Assembly: GCA_029777215.1 (NCBI GenBank)
Contig: JAKOSQ010000013.1
Location: 1 to 14,626 of the forward strand
Source of the DNA: Bacillota bacterium
GTDB lineage: Bacteria > Bacillota > Clostridia > Oscillospirales > Oscillospiraceae
Reading direction: 5' to 3'
DNA: 14,626 nucleotides
The notes below the pieces were generated by a model, which ran no database searches, was not told where the DNA came from, and saw only the letters and a list, made by a program, of their open reading frames with translations. The translations under genes and the position numbers were made by a program. Positions 7,219-14,626 of the stretch are shown here, in pieces. Numbering within the stretch: position 1 is the stretch's first letter; every line of letters starts with the position of its first letter.

Positions 7219-7359
7219 TCATTTTTTCTTTTCGCCGTCCTTATGCTTTTCGCAGTAGGGCGGGTTCTTTTTGTTCGCGTGGTGGGCGCGGCATTCGTCG
7301 CATTTGCCGTGGCGTTCACAATGCGTCTTTGGACACGGGCAGTCCTTATTAACTTCCAT
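7219..7359 (-). CDS. small cysteine-rich protein, 46 residues, unknown function
   Basis: A short gene read leftward from ATG at 7359 to TGA at 7221-7219. It encodes 46 residues, MEVNKDCPCPKTHC at the start and a Lys-rich end (EKHKDGEKKK). Six cysteines (7, 9, 14, 20, 23, 36) and several histidines (13, 17, 26, 27, 39) are arranged as CXC-X4-C-X5-C-X2-C, then H26-H27 and PPYC. This looks like a compact zinc- or other metal-binding knot. Support for it being real is strong: a perfect AAGGAGGA (7374-7367) sits seven bases upstream, the start is three bases past the stop of the preceding gene, and terminator hairpins follow directly. It has no signal peptide or membrane segment, so it is probably cytoplasmic. 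I have an impression that similar short proteins occur as hypotheticals in clostridia, but cannot check. Function is unknown. Confidence 0.85.
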   Translation of the reverse strand: MEVNKDCPCPKTHCERHGKCDECRAHHANKKNPPYCEKHKDGEKKK

Positions 7360-7362
7360 GTT

Positions 7363-8646
7363 TCAGTCCTCCTTCTTTTCCTTGTCCTTGCGGTCAATGC
7401 TCAGGAGAACCTTTTCGACGCGCTGGCCCACGACCTCCAGGACCGTGATCGTCAAATTGTCGTATTTGAAGCTGTCCCAGCAGCGGGGGAAACGGCCGAA
7501 TTTTTCGATCGTCCAGCCGCCGACGGTGGCGCTGTCGGTCTCGAAGCTGTCCTCGCTGCGGTCGATGAGCTCGAGGAAGTCGTTCATGGTCATGTCGCCG
7601 TCGAGCTCGTAGACATTGTTGCCGTGCTCGATCATTTCGGGCTCGACGTCGTCCGTCTCGTCCCAGATGTCGCCGACGAGCTCCTCCAAAACGTCCTCCA
7701 TCGTGACGATGCCCATAGACCCGCCGTACTCGTCCGTGACGATGGCGAGATGGGTTTTGCTGCGGCGCATCTCCGCCATGACGGCGGGAAGCTTCACGGT
7801 TTTGTAGACATAGCAGGGCTTGATGAGGAGTGGACGCAGGTCCATCGGCTCGCTGCTCGTGAGCGCCTTGAAAAAGTGGTTTAAGTAAAGAACGCCGATA
7901 ATGTTGTCCACGCTGTCCTCGTAGACCGGCAGGCGGGAGTAGGGGGACGAATCGATCGTCTGCAGGATCTCTTCCCAGTCGTCCTCAATGTCGATTGCGA
8001 GCATGTCCACCCGCGAGGTCATGACCTCGCTCACCGACACGTCGTAGAAGTCGAGCGCGGCGTGCAGCAGCTCGCTGCGGTCCTCGTCGATGACGCCCTC
8101 GTCCTCGACCGTGTCGATGATGGAGCCGAGCTCCTCGACGGCGTCGTCCTCCTCGTCCGTCTCCTCGCCCTTGAGATCCTTCGTCAGCAGGTGGATGACG
8201 TTCACAACGAGCCAGACGAGCGGGTAGAAAAGCGTCATCAGCGCGCGCAGAACGTAGGCATGGCGTATGGACATGGCGTTGGCATTTTTCTTCGCGACGA
8301 TTTTGGGGATCGTCTCGCCGAAAATGATGATGACAATGGCGATGAGAACGGTGCCGAGGGTGGTCGCGAGGTTTTCGTCCGTTCCCGCGAAGAGCTTGAT
8401 CGCGATGACCGTCACGACGGAGGAAGCGGCGATGTTCACGAGCTCGTTGCAGATGAGATTGGTCGAGAGCATCTTTTCGTATTCGTCGTAAATGCGGCAG
8501 GCGGCTGCGGCGGCCTTCACGCCGTTTTCGGCGGCGGCCTCGAGACGCATGCGGTTGGCAGAGGAATAGGCCATTTCGGTGGCCGAGAAAAAGGCCGAGA
8601 GTGCGACGAGCGCGACGAGCGTGGCCCAGAGATAGGGAGAGATCAT
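7363..8646 (-). CDS. CNNM/CorC-type membrane protein (HlyC/TlyC 'hemolysin' family), second of a tandem pair
   Basis: A 427-residue protein of the family annotated as 'hemolysin' or CorC/CNNM, linked to Mg2+/divalent cation transport. Residues 1-155 form the CNNM (DUF21) transmembrane domain, with SATEMAYSSANRMRLE at 21-36 and the conserved FGETIPKIVAKK at 109-120. An acidic linker follows (GEETDEEDDAVEE, about 160-172). A CBS pair covers about 205-330 (VMTSRVDMLAID, SRLPVYEDSVDNIIGVL, THLAIVTDEYGGSMGIVTMEDVLEELVGDIWDE), where adenine nucleotides usually bind. A CorC_HlyC domain at about 335-420 ends the protein. The ATG at 8646 overlaps the upstream stop as ATGA, with a purine-rich AGGAAGGGGG ahead of it. 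Its 3' end carries the ribosome binding site of the small cysteine-rich gene. Haemolytic activity is not implied. Confidence 0.93.
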   Translation of the reverse strand: MISPYLWATLVALVALSAFFSATEMAYSSANRMRLEAAAENGVKAAAAACRIYDEYEKMLSTNLICNELVNIAASSVVTVIAIKLFAGTDENLATTLGTVLIAIVIIIFGETIPKIVAKKNANAMSIRHAYVLRALMTLFYPLVWLVVNVIHLLTKDLKGEETDEEDDAVEELGSIIDTVEDEGVIDEDRSELLHAALDFYDVSVSEVMTSRVDMLAIDIEDDWEEILQTIDSSPYSRLPVYEDSVDNIIGVLYLNHFFKALTSSEPMDLRPLLIKPCYVYKTVKLPAVMAEMRRSKTHLAIVTDEYGGSMGIVTMEDVLEELVGDIWDETDDVEPEMIEHGNNVYELDGDMTMNDFLELIDRSEDSFETDSATVGGWTIEKFGRFPRCWDSFKYDNLTITVLEVVGQRVEKVLLSIDRKDKEKKED

Positions 8647-9929
8647 TTTCTGCGGCCCCCTTCCTCTTCCGGCTCCGCGGGCGCGATGCGGGCGCAGACC
8701 TTCACGATGCGGTTTTGCTTCATTTCGCAGACGGTCAGCGTGAGGCCGTTGTATTCAAAGCTGTCGCCGACGGCGGGGATGTGCTCGAAGTGCTTATAGA
8801 CCCATTCGCCGAGAAGCTTATGTTCAAAATCAAAGTCGTCCGGGTCCTCGAAGCCGATGAGCTCGAAGGCCTCCTCGATTGAAAGCTCGGGGTCGAGGGC
8901 GTAGCTGCCGTCGGAGAGCAGGATGCAGGACACCTCAACGTCGTCGTCCTCATCCCAGATGTCGCCGACGAGCTCTTCGAGGATGTCCTCGACTGTGACG
9001 ATGCCGAAGGTGCCGCCATAGTTGTCCGTGATGACGGCCATGTTGACGCGCTTTTTGTTCATCTCGCGCAGCAGCTCGTCGATCTTCGTGGACTGGTGGG
9101 CGAAATGGACGCCGTCGAGCACGGAGCGCAGGTTGAGCTTATCGCCGAGCTTGTAGTAGTTTTTCATGAATTTGCGGATCTGCAGCACGCCGATGATGGT
9201 GTCGATGCTCTCCTCGTAGACGGGGAAGCGGCTGTGTTTGGCCGTACGCATCATTTCGACGATCTTTTTGACCGGCGTGTCCACGTTGATCGCGAGCAGG
9301 TCGACGCGCGGCGTGACGATCGTTTCTACAGCGACGTCCGCAAAGGCGAGGGCCGAGTGGACCAGTTCCCCGCGCTCGGCGTCGATGTCGCCGCCGTCCT
9401 TCATGTTGTCGATGATGTCGTAGAGCTCATCCTCTGTGACCGTGACCTCGGGGTCGCCCTTCGTGTGGCGGGCAACGGCGTTGCCGATTTTCGTGAGCAC
9501 ATAGGCCGCAGGGGAAAAGAGCTTCATGAAAAACAGCAGCGAGGGCGCGAGCTCGAGAGAGAATTTGCAGCTGTATTTTTTACCGATGCTCTTCGGGAGC
9601 ATTTCGCCCGCGAAGAACACGACGAGCGTTGTGATAACGGTGGAGAGTGTCACGAACGAGAGCCCCCAGGTGCGCGTGACGAGCACTGTGACCATGGCCG
9701 CGATGACCGTGTGCACGATGTTGACGCCGATGAGGATCGTTGTGATCGTCTTGTCAAAGTTGTCAAGGATATAGAGGGCCTTTTTTGCGCGCGGATCGCC
9801 GCGGTCGAGCTCCGATTTGAGACGGATACGGCTGACCGTTGAAAACACGACCTCCGCGGTCGCAAAGTAGTAGGCGAGAAGCATGAGCAGAGCGATGATA
9901 AACCATGACAACCAACTGCCATCATCCAT
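8643..9929 (-). CDS. CNNM/CorC-type membrane protein, first of a tandem pair
   Basis: A 428-residue paralogue of the next gene with the same architecture. The CNNM transmembrane domain covers about 1-155 (FATAEVVFSTVSRIRLKSE at 22-40; FAGEMLPKSIGKK at 106-118). The CBS pair is at about 200-327 (IVTPRVDLLAINVDTPV, SRFPVYEESIDTIIGVL, NMAVITDNYGGTFGIVTVEDILEELVGDIWDE), and the CorC_HlyC domain at about 332-415. The two share the CBS core closely but differ clearly in the membrane part, where this copy has GEMLPK against GETIPK. That points to an old duplication or two distinct clades acting together, perhaps as a heterodimer (inference). Start ATG at 9929 has AAGGAAG (9948-9942) twelve bases upstream, a little far. 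A good promoter lies at 10017-10045. The stop overlaps the next gene by four bases. Confidence 0.93.
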   Translation of the reverse strand: MDDGSWLSWFIIALLMLLAYYFATAEVVFSTVSRIRLKSELDRGDPRAKKALYILDNFDKTITTILIGVNIVHTVIAAMVTVLVTRTWGLSFVTLSTVITTLVVFFAGEMLPKSIGKKYSCKFSLELAPSLLFFMKLFSPAAYVLTKIGNAVARHTKGDPEVTVTEDELYDIIDNMKDGGDIDAERGELVHSALAFADVAVETIVTPRVDLLAINVDTPVKKIVEMMRTAKHSRFPVYEESIDTIIGVLQIRKFMKNYYKLGDKLNLRSVLDGVHFAHQSTKIDELLREMNKKRVNMAVITDNYGGTFGIVTVEDILEELVGDIWDEDDDVEVSCILLSDGSYALDPELSIEEAFELIGFEDPDDFDFEHKLLGEWVYKHFEHIPAVGDSFEYNGLTLTVCEMKQNRIVKVCARIAPAEPEEEGGRRK

Positions 9930-10016
9930 TGCGGAGAATCACTTCCTTGAATTATTAGTGTGTGACCGGCGCACCCGAACGGGGAACTTCAACGCCAGTC
10001 TAAGATAATACAATTT

Positions 10017-10045
10017 ATTCTAACATTCCCTGCAGGGCAAGTCAA
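10017..10045 (-). promoter_or_regulatory. sigma-A-type promoter of the CNNM operon
   Basis: On the minus strand, TTGACT (10045-10040) is followed after 17 bases by TAGAAT (10022-10017). Each box matches consensus at five of six positions. Transcription would start near 10010, about 80 bases ahead of the ATG at 9929. The 10-base palindrome CCCTGCAGGG in the spacer could be an operator or chance. Confidence 0.7.
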
Positions 10046-10206
10046 TCGGCAGATCGGCCTGCATTTGAGAAAAAACAGCGGAAATCGGGCGCTTTTTGCG
10101 CGGTGGGGGCGGCGGCACGGCTCCGCGCGTCCCGCTGCGTCCCCGCCGGAGACCGCAGCGCCGGAGAAAAGACCTTTCTATGGGACCGAAAATGTGATAT
10201 CTTTTG

Positions 10207-10245
10207 TACAACAACGTTTACAACAACCGTGTGTACAACAAAACG
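10207..10245 (+). repeat. three imperfect TACAACAA direct repeats upstream of addB
   Basis: TACAACAACG (10207-10216), TACAACAACCG (10219-10229) and TACAACAAAACG (10234-10245) lie in tandem, 12 and 15 bases apart, ending about nine bases before the addB ribosome binding site. The first overlaps the palindrome TTGTACAA (10204-10211). They may be operator half-sites or an unstructured translation enhancer in the leader. Confidence 0.55.
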
Positions 10246-10267
10246 ACCGAACGAAGGGAGCACCGTC

Positions 10268-13200
10268 ATGCTCAGACTCATCCTCGGTCCCGCGGGCAGC
10301 GGGAAAACCTCATCCGTCATGCGCGAAATCGCCGCGCGCGCCGAAAGGGGCGGCAGCGGCATGGTGCTCATTGTCCCGGAGCAGTACAGCTTCGAAGCCG
10401 AGCGCGAGCTCTGCCGTCTCGGCGGAAACCGTGCGGCGCTGCACGCGGAGGTGCTGAGCTTTTCGCGCCTTGCTACCCGCGTTGCGCAGGAGGCGGGCGC
10501 GGGCGGGCGCGTCGCGGTGGACGCGGGCGGGCGGCTGCTGTGCATGTCGCTCGCGCTTGAGAGTATCGGTGGCAGCCTCGCGGTCTACGGCGCGGCGCGC
10601 TACCGCCCGGAGCTTCTCTCGGGCCTGCTCGCACAGGTGACAGAGCTGAAAAATGCCGCCGTGACGCCGGAGGCCCTGCTCGCAGCGTCCGCGAGTGCGG
10701 AGGACTCCCTGAAGCGCAAGCTCTGCGACGTCGCGCTGTGTTTGGACGCCTACGACGCCGTGCTCGCGCAGGGGCGGGCCGATCCCGCCGACCGTCTCAC
10801 GCGGCTTGCAGAAACGCTCGGCGGCAGCGGTGTCGGCGCGGGCGGCGTGTACCTCGACGGCTTCACGGACTTTACGGGCGCGGAGCGTTCGGTGCTCGCG
10901 GCGCTGCTCGCGCGCGGGACCGATCTCACAGTCTGCCTCACCTGCGGCGGGCTTGCGGATGAGAGCGAGCACTTCGCCGTTGCCCGCGCGGCCGCGCTGC
11001 AGCTCAAAGCGCTTGCGGAGGACGCAGGGCAGGAGGTGGAGATCAAGGAGCGCATGGACCCGCCGAAAAAGGCGGCGTCGCTCGCTTTTTTCGACCGGCA
11101 GCTTTTTGCCTACACGGACGAAAAATTCGACGCGGCGGGCGCGATCCGCGTTTTTCGCTGCGAGAGCATCCGCGCGGAGTGCGAGCTTGCGGCAAGTGAA
11201 TGCGTGCGTCTCGCGCGCGAGACGGGCTGCCGCTGGCGGGAGATCGCGGTCGCCGCGCGCGGCTTTGACGTGTACGCCCCGGCGCACGAGGAGAGCTTCC
11301 GGCTCGATGGGGTTCCGCTGTTCACGACAAAGCGGGGGAGCATCCTGCAAAAGCCGGTTCCGGCGCTGCTCGCGGCGGCGTTCGAGATTTTGGAGACGAA
11401 CTGGGACACGGACGCGGTGCTCGCGTATTTGAAGACCGGACTCACAGGTCTCACGCTGCGCGAGCGGGACGCGCTCGAGGACTACGCCGTTCGCTGGAAG
11501 CTGCGCGGAAGCATCTGGACGCATGAGGCGGCGTGGACCCGGCACCCGGACGGCTTCGGCAAGCCCTTTGACGACGACGCACAGGAGCGGCTTGCGCGGC
11601 TCGACGCGCTGCGGCGGCGGCTCGCGGCCCCGCTCGTCCACCTCGCGGCGCGGGGAAAAGCGGCGAGAACCGCCGACGAACAGGCGCAGGCACTCTCGGA
11701 CTACCTCGTCGAGCTGGGTCTGCCCGACACGCTGGAGAAAAAGGCGGCGGCGCTTGAAGCGGCGGGCCGCGCCCGGCTCGCGGCGGAGTACGGCCAGCTC
11801 TGGAGCATCGTCGTCACCTCTCTTGAGCAGACGGCGGCGGTGCTCGGCGGCGTGCAGACGGACCAGAGCTGCTTTGCAAAGCTCTTTCTGCGCATGCTCT
11901 CGCAGTACGATGTCTCGCTTATCCCCGTCTCGCTCGACAGCGTCTCGGCGGGCGACATGGACCGCATGCGCCGCCGCCACATCCGCCACCTCATCGTGCT
12001 CGGCGCGTCGGACGACCGCCTTCCGCGCGTGACGGCCCCGGTGGGCGTCTTCACGCCGGACGAGCGGGACGCGCTCGACACGCTCGGCGTACACATCGGC
12101 GGCGGGTCGGACGGCCTCGACCGCGAATACGGCACGATCTATAACTGCGTGACCCTCCCGGGCGACACGCTCACGCTCTCCTACGCCGCCTTTGACGGCG
12201 GGGGCGCTGCGCTGCGCCCGAGCTTTCTTATCGACCGGGCGGAGCGGCTCTTTGACCTGAAGGAGCGAGTTTTCGACCTTCCGACGGCGCGGCTCGAGGC
12301 CGAAGCGCCCGCGTTTTTGCTCGCGGCGGCGGGGGCGGAAAACGGTCCGTCGCGCGCGGCCGCGGCCTGTTTTGCCGCGCGTCCGGAGAGTGCCGCGCGG
12401 CTGCGCGCCCTCCGCGAGCAGGCCGAACGCGGGCGGGGCGAGCTCTCTCCGGCGAGCGTCGGCGTGCTCTACGGCGAGACGCCGCGCCTGTCCCCCTCGC
12501 GGACGGACGCCTTTGAAGCCTGCCGCTTTTTCTACTTTCTGCGCTACGGCCTGCGGCTCGATGAAAAGGAGACGGCGGGCTTCGAGGCCCCGGAGCTCGG
12601 CAGCTTCATGCACTATGTTCTGGAGCACACGGCGGGGGAGATCAAGGCCACGGTCGGCTTTCAAAACGCGGACCCGGCCCTCTCGGATGCCCTCGCGGAC
12701 AAGTACGCCGACCGCTACGCCGCCGAGCAGCTCGGCGGGCTTGCGGACAAGAGCCCGCGCTTTGTCTACCTCTTTGAGCGTCTGCGCCCGGCGGTGCGGC
12801 ATGTGACGGCGGACATGGTGCGCGAGCTCGCCGTCTCGAAATTCACGCCGCTCGACTTTGAACTGAAATTCCTCTCCCACGGCGATCTGCCGCCCGTGCG
12901 CATCCCCGGCGGCCCCGTGATCGACGGTATCGCCGACCGCGTCGATGGCTGGGAACAGGACGGGAAGCTCTATCTGCGCGTGATCGACTACAAGACCGGC
13001 AGGAAGCGCTTTTCGTTCACGGACGTCAAAAACGGCATGGGGATGCAGATGCTCCTGTATCTTTTCGCGCTCGAAAACGAGGGCCGATCACGCTACGGAC
13101 GCGAGATCGTCCCGGCGGGTGTGCTCTATGTTCCGGCACGGGACGCCGTGATCTCGGCCCCCGGCGACCTCACGGATGAGGAGCTGGCGAAGCTCCGACA

Positions 13201-13585
13201 GAAGGCACTGCGCCGCAGCGGGCTGATCGCGGACGACGTGGCCGTGATCGCCGCGATGGAGGACAGCACCTCGCCCGAATACCTCCCCGTGAGCTTCAAA
13301 AAGGACGGGACGATGTCGCAGGACAGCGTCGCGAGTCCCGCGCAGTTCGCGCTTTTGCGCGGGCATGTCGCGGACTGTCTGCGTGCGCTCGGGAGAGATC
13401 TCAAAAGCGGCAGCATCGAGGCAGCACCGTATTATAAAAACGAGCAGGAAAACGCCTGTCTCTTCTGCCCCTATCAGGCGGTCTGCCGCTTTGATGAGGG
13501 CCGCGACCGGCGGCGCTATCTGAAAAAAGTCAGCCCGCAGGAATTCTGGGACGAACTGGAGGACAAAGACGATGGCAAAAATTGA
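10268..13585 (+). CDS. addB: AddB (RexB) subunit of the AddAB helicase-nuclease
   Basis: AddB is the partner of AddA in the ATP-dependent DNA-end resection enzyme that prepares double-strand breaks for RecA, the Bacillota counterpart of RecBCD. It is 1105 residues from the ATG at 10268, near the family's usual size. The N terminus has a Walker A, LGPAGSGKTSS (6-16). The C-terminal nuclease domain has GSFMHYVLEHT, IDGIADRVD (D886, D890), IDYKTGRKRF (D907, K909) and GMGMQMLLYL, the RecB-type nuclease core. All four iron-sulfur cysteines expected in AddB are present: C752 (EACRFFYFLRYGL), then C1064, C1067 and C1073 (CX2CX5C). AAGGGAG lies seven bases before the start. An in-frame extension to 10103 is rejected because it translates the intergenic repeats. 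It overlaps addA by 14 bases. Confidence 0.96.
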   Translation: MLRLILGPAGSGKTSSVMREIAARAERGGSGMVLIVPEQYSFEAERELCRLGGNRAALHAEVLSFSRLATRVAQEAGAGGRVAVDAGGRLLCMSLALESIGGSLAVYGAARYRPELLSGLLAQVTELKNAAVTPEALLAASASAEDSLKRKLCDVALCLDAYDAVLAQGRADPADRLTRLAETLGGSGVGAGGVYLDGFTDFTGAERSVLAALLARGTDLTVCLTCGGLADESEHFAVARAAALQLKALAEDAGQEVEIKERMDPPKKAASLAFFDRQLFAYTDEKFDAAGAIRVFRCESIRAECELAASECVRLARETGCRWREIAVAARGFDVYAPAHEESFRLDGVPLFTTKRGSILQKPVPALLAAAFEILETNWDTDAVLAYLKTGLTGLTLRERDALEDYAVRWKLRGSIWTHEAAWTRHPDGFGKPFDDDAQERLARLDALRRRLAAPLVHLAARGKAARTADEQAQALSDYLVELGLPDTLEKKAAALEAAGRARLAAEYGQLWSIVVTSLEQTAAVLGGVQTDQSCFAKLFLRMLSQYDVSLIPVSLDSVSAGDMDRMRRRHIRHLIVLGASDDRLPRVTAPVGVFTPDERDALDTLGVHIGGGSDGLDREYGTIYNCVTLPGDTLTLSYAAFDGGGAALRPSFLIDRAERLFDLKERVFDLPTARLEAEAPAFLLAAAGAENGPSRAAAACFAARPESAARLRALREQAERGRGELSPASVGVLYGETPRLSPSRTDAFEACRFFYFLRYGLRLDEKETAGFEAPELGSFMHYVLEHTAGEIKATVGFQNADPALSDALADKYADRYAAEQLGGLADKSPRFVYLFERLRPAVRHVTADMVRELAVSKFTPLDFELKFLSHGDLPPVRIPGGPVIDGIADRVDGWEQDGKLYLRVIDYKTGRKRFSFTDVKNGMGMQMLLYLFALENEGRSRYGREIVPAGVLYVPARDAVISAPGDLTDEELAKLRQKALRRSGLIADDVAVIAAMEDSTSPEYLPVSFKKDGTMSQDSVASPAQFALLRGHVADCLRALGRDLKSGSIEAAPYYKNEQENACLFCPYQAVCRFDEGRDRRRYLKKVSPQEFWDELEDKDDGKN

Positions 13586-14626
13586 ACTCACCCCCGATCA
13601 GCAAAACGCCGTAACGGCGAGGGGGAGCAGCGTCCTCGTCTCGGCGGCGGCGGGCAGCGGTAAGACCCGCGTGCTCACGGAGCGGCTGGCCCGCTGGGTC
13701 ACCGATCCGGCAGAGCCCCACGACGTTGGTGAATTCCTCGTCATCACCTACACGCGCGCGGCGGCGGCGGAGCTGCGCGGGCGCATCCTCTCGGAGCTGC
13801 AGAACCGCGCGGCGGCGGACCCGGGCAACCACCGTCTGCGCCGGCAGGTCTCGCTTTGCTGCCGCGCGCCCATCGGCACGATCCACAGCTTCTGCGCGGA
13901 CGTGCTGCGCGAATTCGGGCATGAAATCGAGCTTGCGCCGGACTTTCGCGTCGGGGACGAGGACAAGTGCCTCGAGCTGCGCGAAAAGGCGCTCGACAAG
14001 ACACTCGAGGCGGCCTACGCGCGCATCGAGACGGACGCGGGCTTTGCCGCCCTCGTCGACAGCGTTGGGGCCGGGCGGGACGACCACCGGCTCGAGGACG
14101 CGGTGCTCGACCTCCACGGCAAGCTGCAAAGTCACCCCTTCCCGGAGCAATGGGCGGCGGAGACGGCGGACAGTCTCGATGTCTCCGGCATCGCGGACGC
14201 GGGCGGGACTGTCTGGGGCCGGGAGCTGCTCAAGCGCGCGAAGCGCAGCGTCTCCTACTGGCACGACCGGCTCGAAAATTGCTGGGCGTCGCTCGGGTGC
14301 GAAGAGCTTGCGGCGGCCTACGGCGCGAGCGTCGAGGAGACGCTCGCGGGCATGGAGGAATTTTTATTCCGTGCCGACCGGGGCTGGGACGAGGCGCGCG
14401 CTGCGCTGCCCATTCCGTTTTCGCGGCTCAAACCGCTCAAGGGCTTTGACGAGGAAAAGGAAATGTTCAAGGCCGTCCGCGACCCGGCAAAAAAAGCAAT
14501 GGCGGGCGTTTCGGCCCTCCTCGACCAGCCCTCTCGGAAGCTGCTTGACGAAATTTCCGCGACCGCGCCCGCGATGCGCGCGCTGCTGCGGCTGGCGCTC
14601 GACTTTGACAGTGCCTACGCCGCCGA
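13572..14626 (+). CDS. addA: AddA (RexA) subunit of the AddAB helicase-nuclease, 3' end beyond window
   Basis: AddA is the UvrD-like 3'-to-5' helicase plus nuclease subunit. Only the first 351 codons are inside the window, with the frame open to the edge; the family is normally around 1,200 residues. Visible motifs are the Q-motif start LTPDQQNAV (6-14), Walker A SAAAGSGKTRVLTERL (24-39), motif Ia FLVITYTRAAAAELRGRI (55-72, usually VTFTNAAAAEMRERI) and motif Ib APIGTIHSFCADVLREF (99-115). The ATG at 13572 has GGAGGA (13558-13563) eight bases upstream, within addB, and starts 14 bases before the addB stop. That arrangement fits translational coupling for a one-to-one heterodimer. Walker B and the C-terminal nuclease domain lie outside the window and cannot be judged. 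Confidence 0.96.
   Translation, partial: MAKIELTPDQQNAVTARGSSVLVSAAAGSGKTRVLTERLARWVTDPAEPHDVGEFLVITYTRAAAAELRGRILSELQNRAAADPGNHRLRRQVSLCCRAPIGTIHSFCADVLREFGHEIELAPDFRVGDEDKCLELREKALDKTLEAAYARIETDAGFAALVDSVGAGRDDHRLEDAVLDLHGKLQSHPFPEQWAAETADSLDVSGIADAGGTVWGRELLKRAKRSVSYWHDRLENCWASLGCEELAAAYGASVEETLAGMEEFLFRADRGWDEARAALPIPFSRLKPLKGFDEEKEMFKAVRDPAKKAMAGVSALLDQPSRKLLDEISATAPAMRALLRLALDFDSAYAA

Larger units (their letters stand above)
9930..10267. other. divergent intergenic region, CNNM operon / addB
   Basis: A 338-base gap without a convincing gene. It holds the leftward promoter at 10017-10045; a palindrome CCCTGCAGGG (10028-10037) inside that promoter's spacer; a GC-rich block at 10085-10170 with possible stems (GCGC-T5-GCGC at 10089-10101; CGCTGCG 10133-10139 with CGCAGCG 10154-10160); and three TACAACAA repeats at 10207-10245. 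I find no strong rightward promoter. TTTCTA (10175-10180) with TATCTT (10198-10203) at 17 bases is only a weak candidate. No GAAC-N4-GTTC SOS box is visible. The addB ribosome binding site AAGGGAG is at 10254-10260. Confidence 0.7.

Noticed and set aside
7084..7884. 266-codon plus-strand open frame after dnaJ
   Set aside because: It overlaps the dnaJ end, runs through both terminator hairpins and is antisense to the small cysteine-rich gene and the CNNM gene. It has no recognisable domain.
10028..10037. CCCTGCAGGG palindrome as an operator or mobile-element end
   Set aside because: A single 10-base palindrome is expected by chance, and no partner inverted repeat or target duplication was seen. 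It is only noted as lying in the promoter spacer.
10103..10267. 55-codon upstream extension of addB
   Set aside because: It would translate the GC-rich block and TACAACAA repeats. The ATG at 10268 has a good ribosome binding site and begins with the expected Walker A strand.
10310..12880. 856-codon open frame on the minus strand opposite addB
   Set aside because: The translation is Arg/Ala/Glu-rich without domains, and the plus strand encodes a clear AddB with Walker A, nuclease and iron-sulfur motifs. GC-rich codon bias explains the open antisense frame.
1..14626. Search for CRISPR arrays, tRNA/rRNA genes, insertion sequences, phage or defence genes
   Set aside because: None seen. Gene density is high, all long frames are assigned, and the few intergenic regions are short and explained mainly by promoters, hairpins and ribosome binding sites.

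Overview
The window is a GC-rich piece of bacterial chromosome. It most likely comes from a low-GC-phylum (Bacillota) lineage with high GC, such as a clostridial, Oscillospiraceae-like gut bacterium. The evidence is an hrcA-grpE-dnaK-dnaJ heat-shock operon with a CIRCE operator, a DnaK that lacks the long N-terminal insert of Gram-negative DnaK proteins, an AddB/AddA (RexB/RexA) recombination nuclease in place of RecBCD, and strong AGGAGG-type ribosome binding sites. The family-level placement is inference.

Layout. (1) Positions 1-1903, minus strand: a membrane glycosyltransferase of the protein O-mannosyltransferase (GT39/PMT) type, with a probable next gene starting at the very left edge. 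A strong sigma-A-like promoter (1982-2010) drives it leftward. (2) Positions 2116-7213, plus strand: sigma-A promoter, an elaborated CIRCE operator, then hrcA, grpE (overlapping hrcA), dnaK and dnaJ, closed by a double hairpin at 7149-7213. HrcA represses this operon through CIRCE, and GrpE and DnaJ are the nucleotide-exchange factor and J-domain partner of DnaK, so regulator and chaperone machine are made together. (3) Positions 10045-7219, minus strand: a promoter, two tandem CNNM/CorC-type membrane proteins overlapping by ATGA, and a 46-residue cysteine-rich protein that follows with its ribosome binding site inside the preceding gene. This operon runs toward dnaJ and shares the hairpin region with it as a likely bidirectional terminator. 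(4) Positions 10268-14626, plus strand: addB (complete) and addA (its first 351 codons, running off the window), overlapping by 14 bases; the two subunits form the double-strand-break resection helicase-nuclease.

Most of the window is housekeeping, and I see no mobile element, CRISPR array, RNA gene or defence island. The items that most deserve a second look are the small cysteine-rich protein at 7219-7359, the multi-arm CIRCE region, the CX4CX3C cluster in the DnaK tail, and the beta-sandwich-like domain inserted in the PMT-type enzyme.
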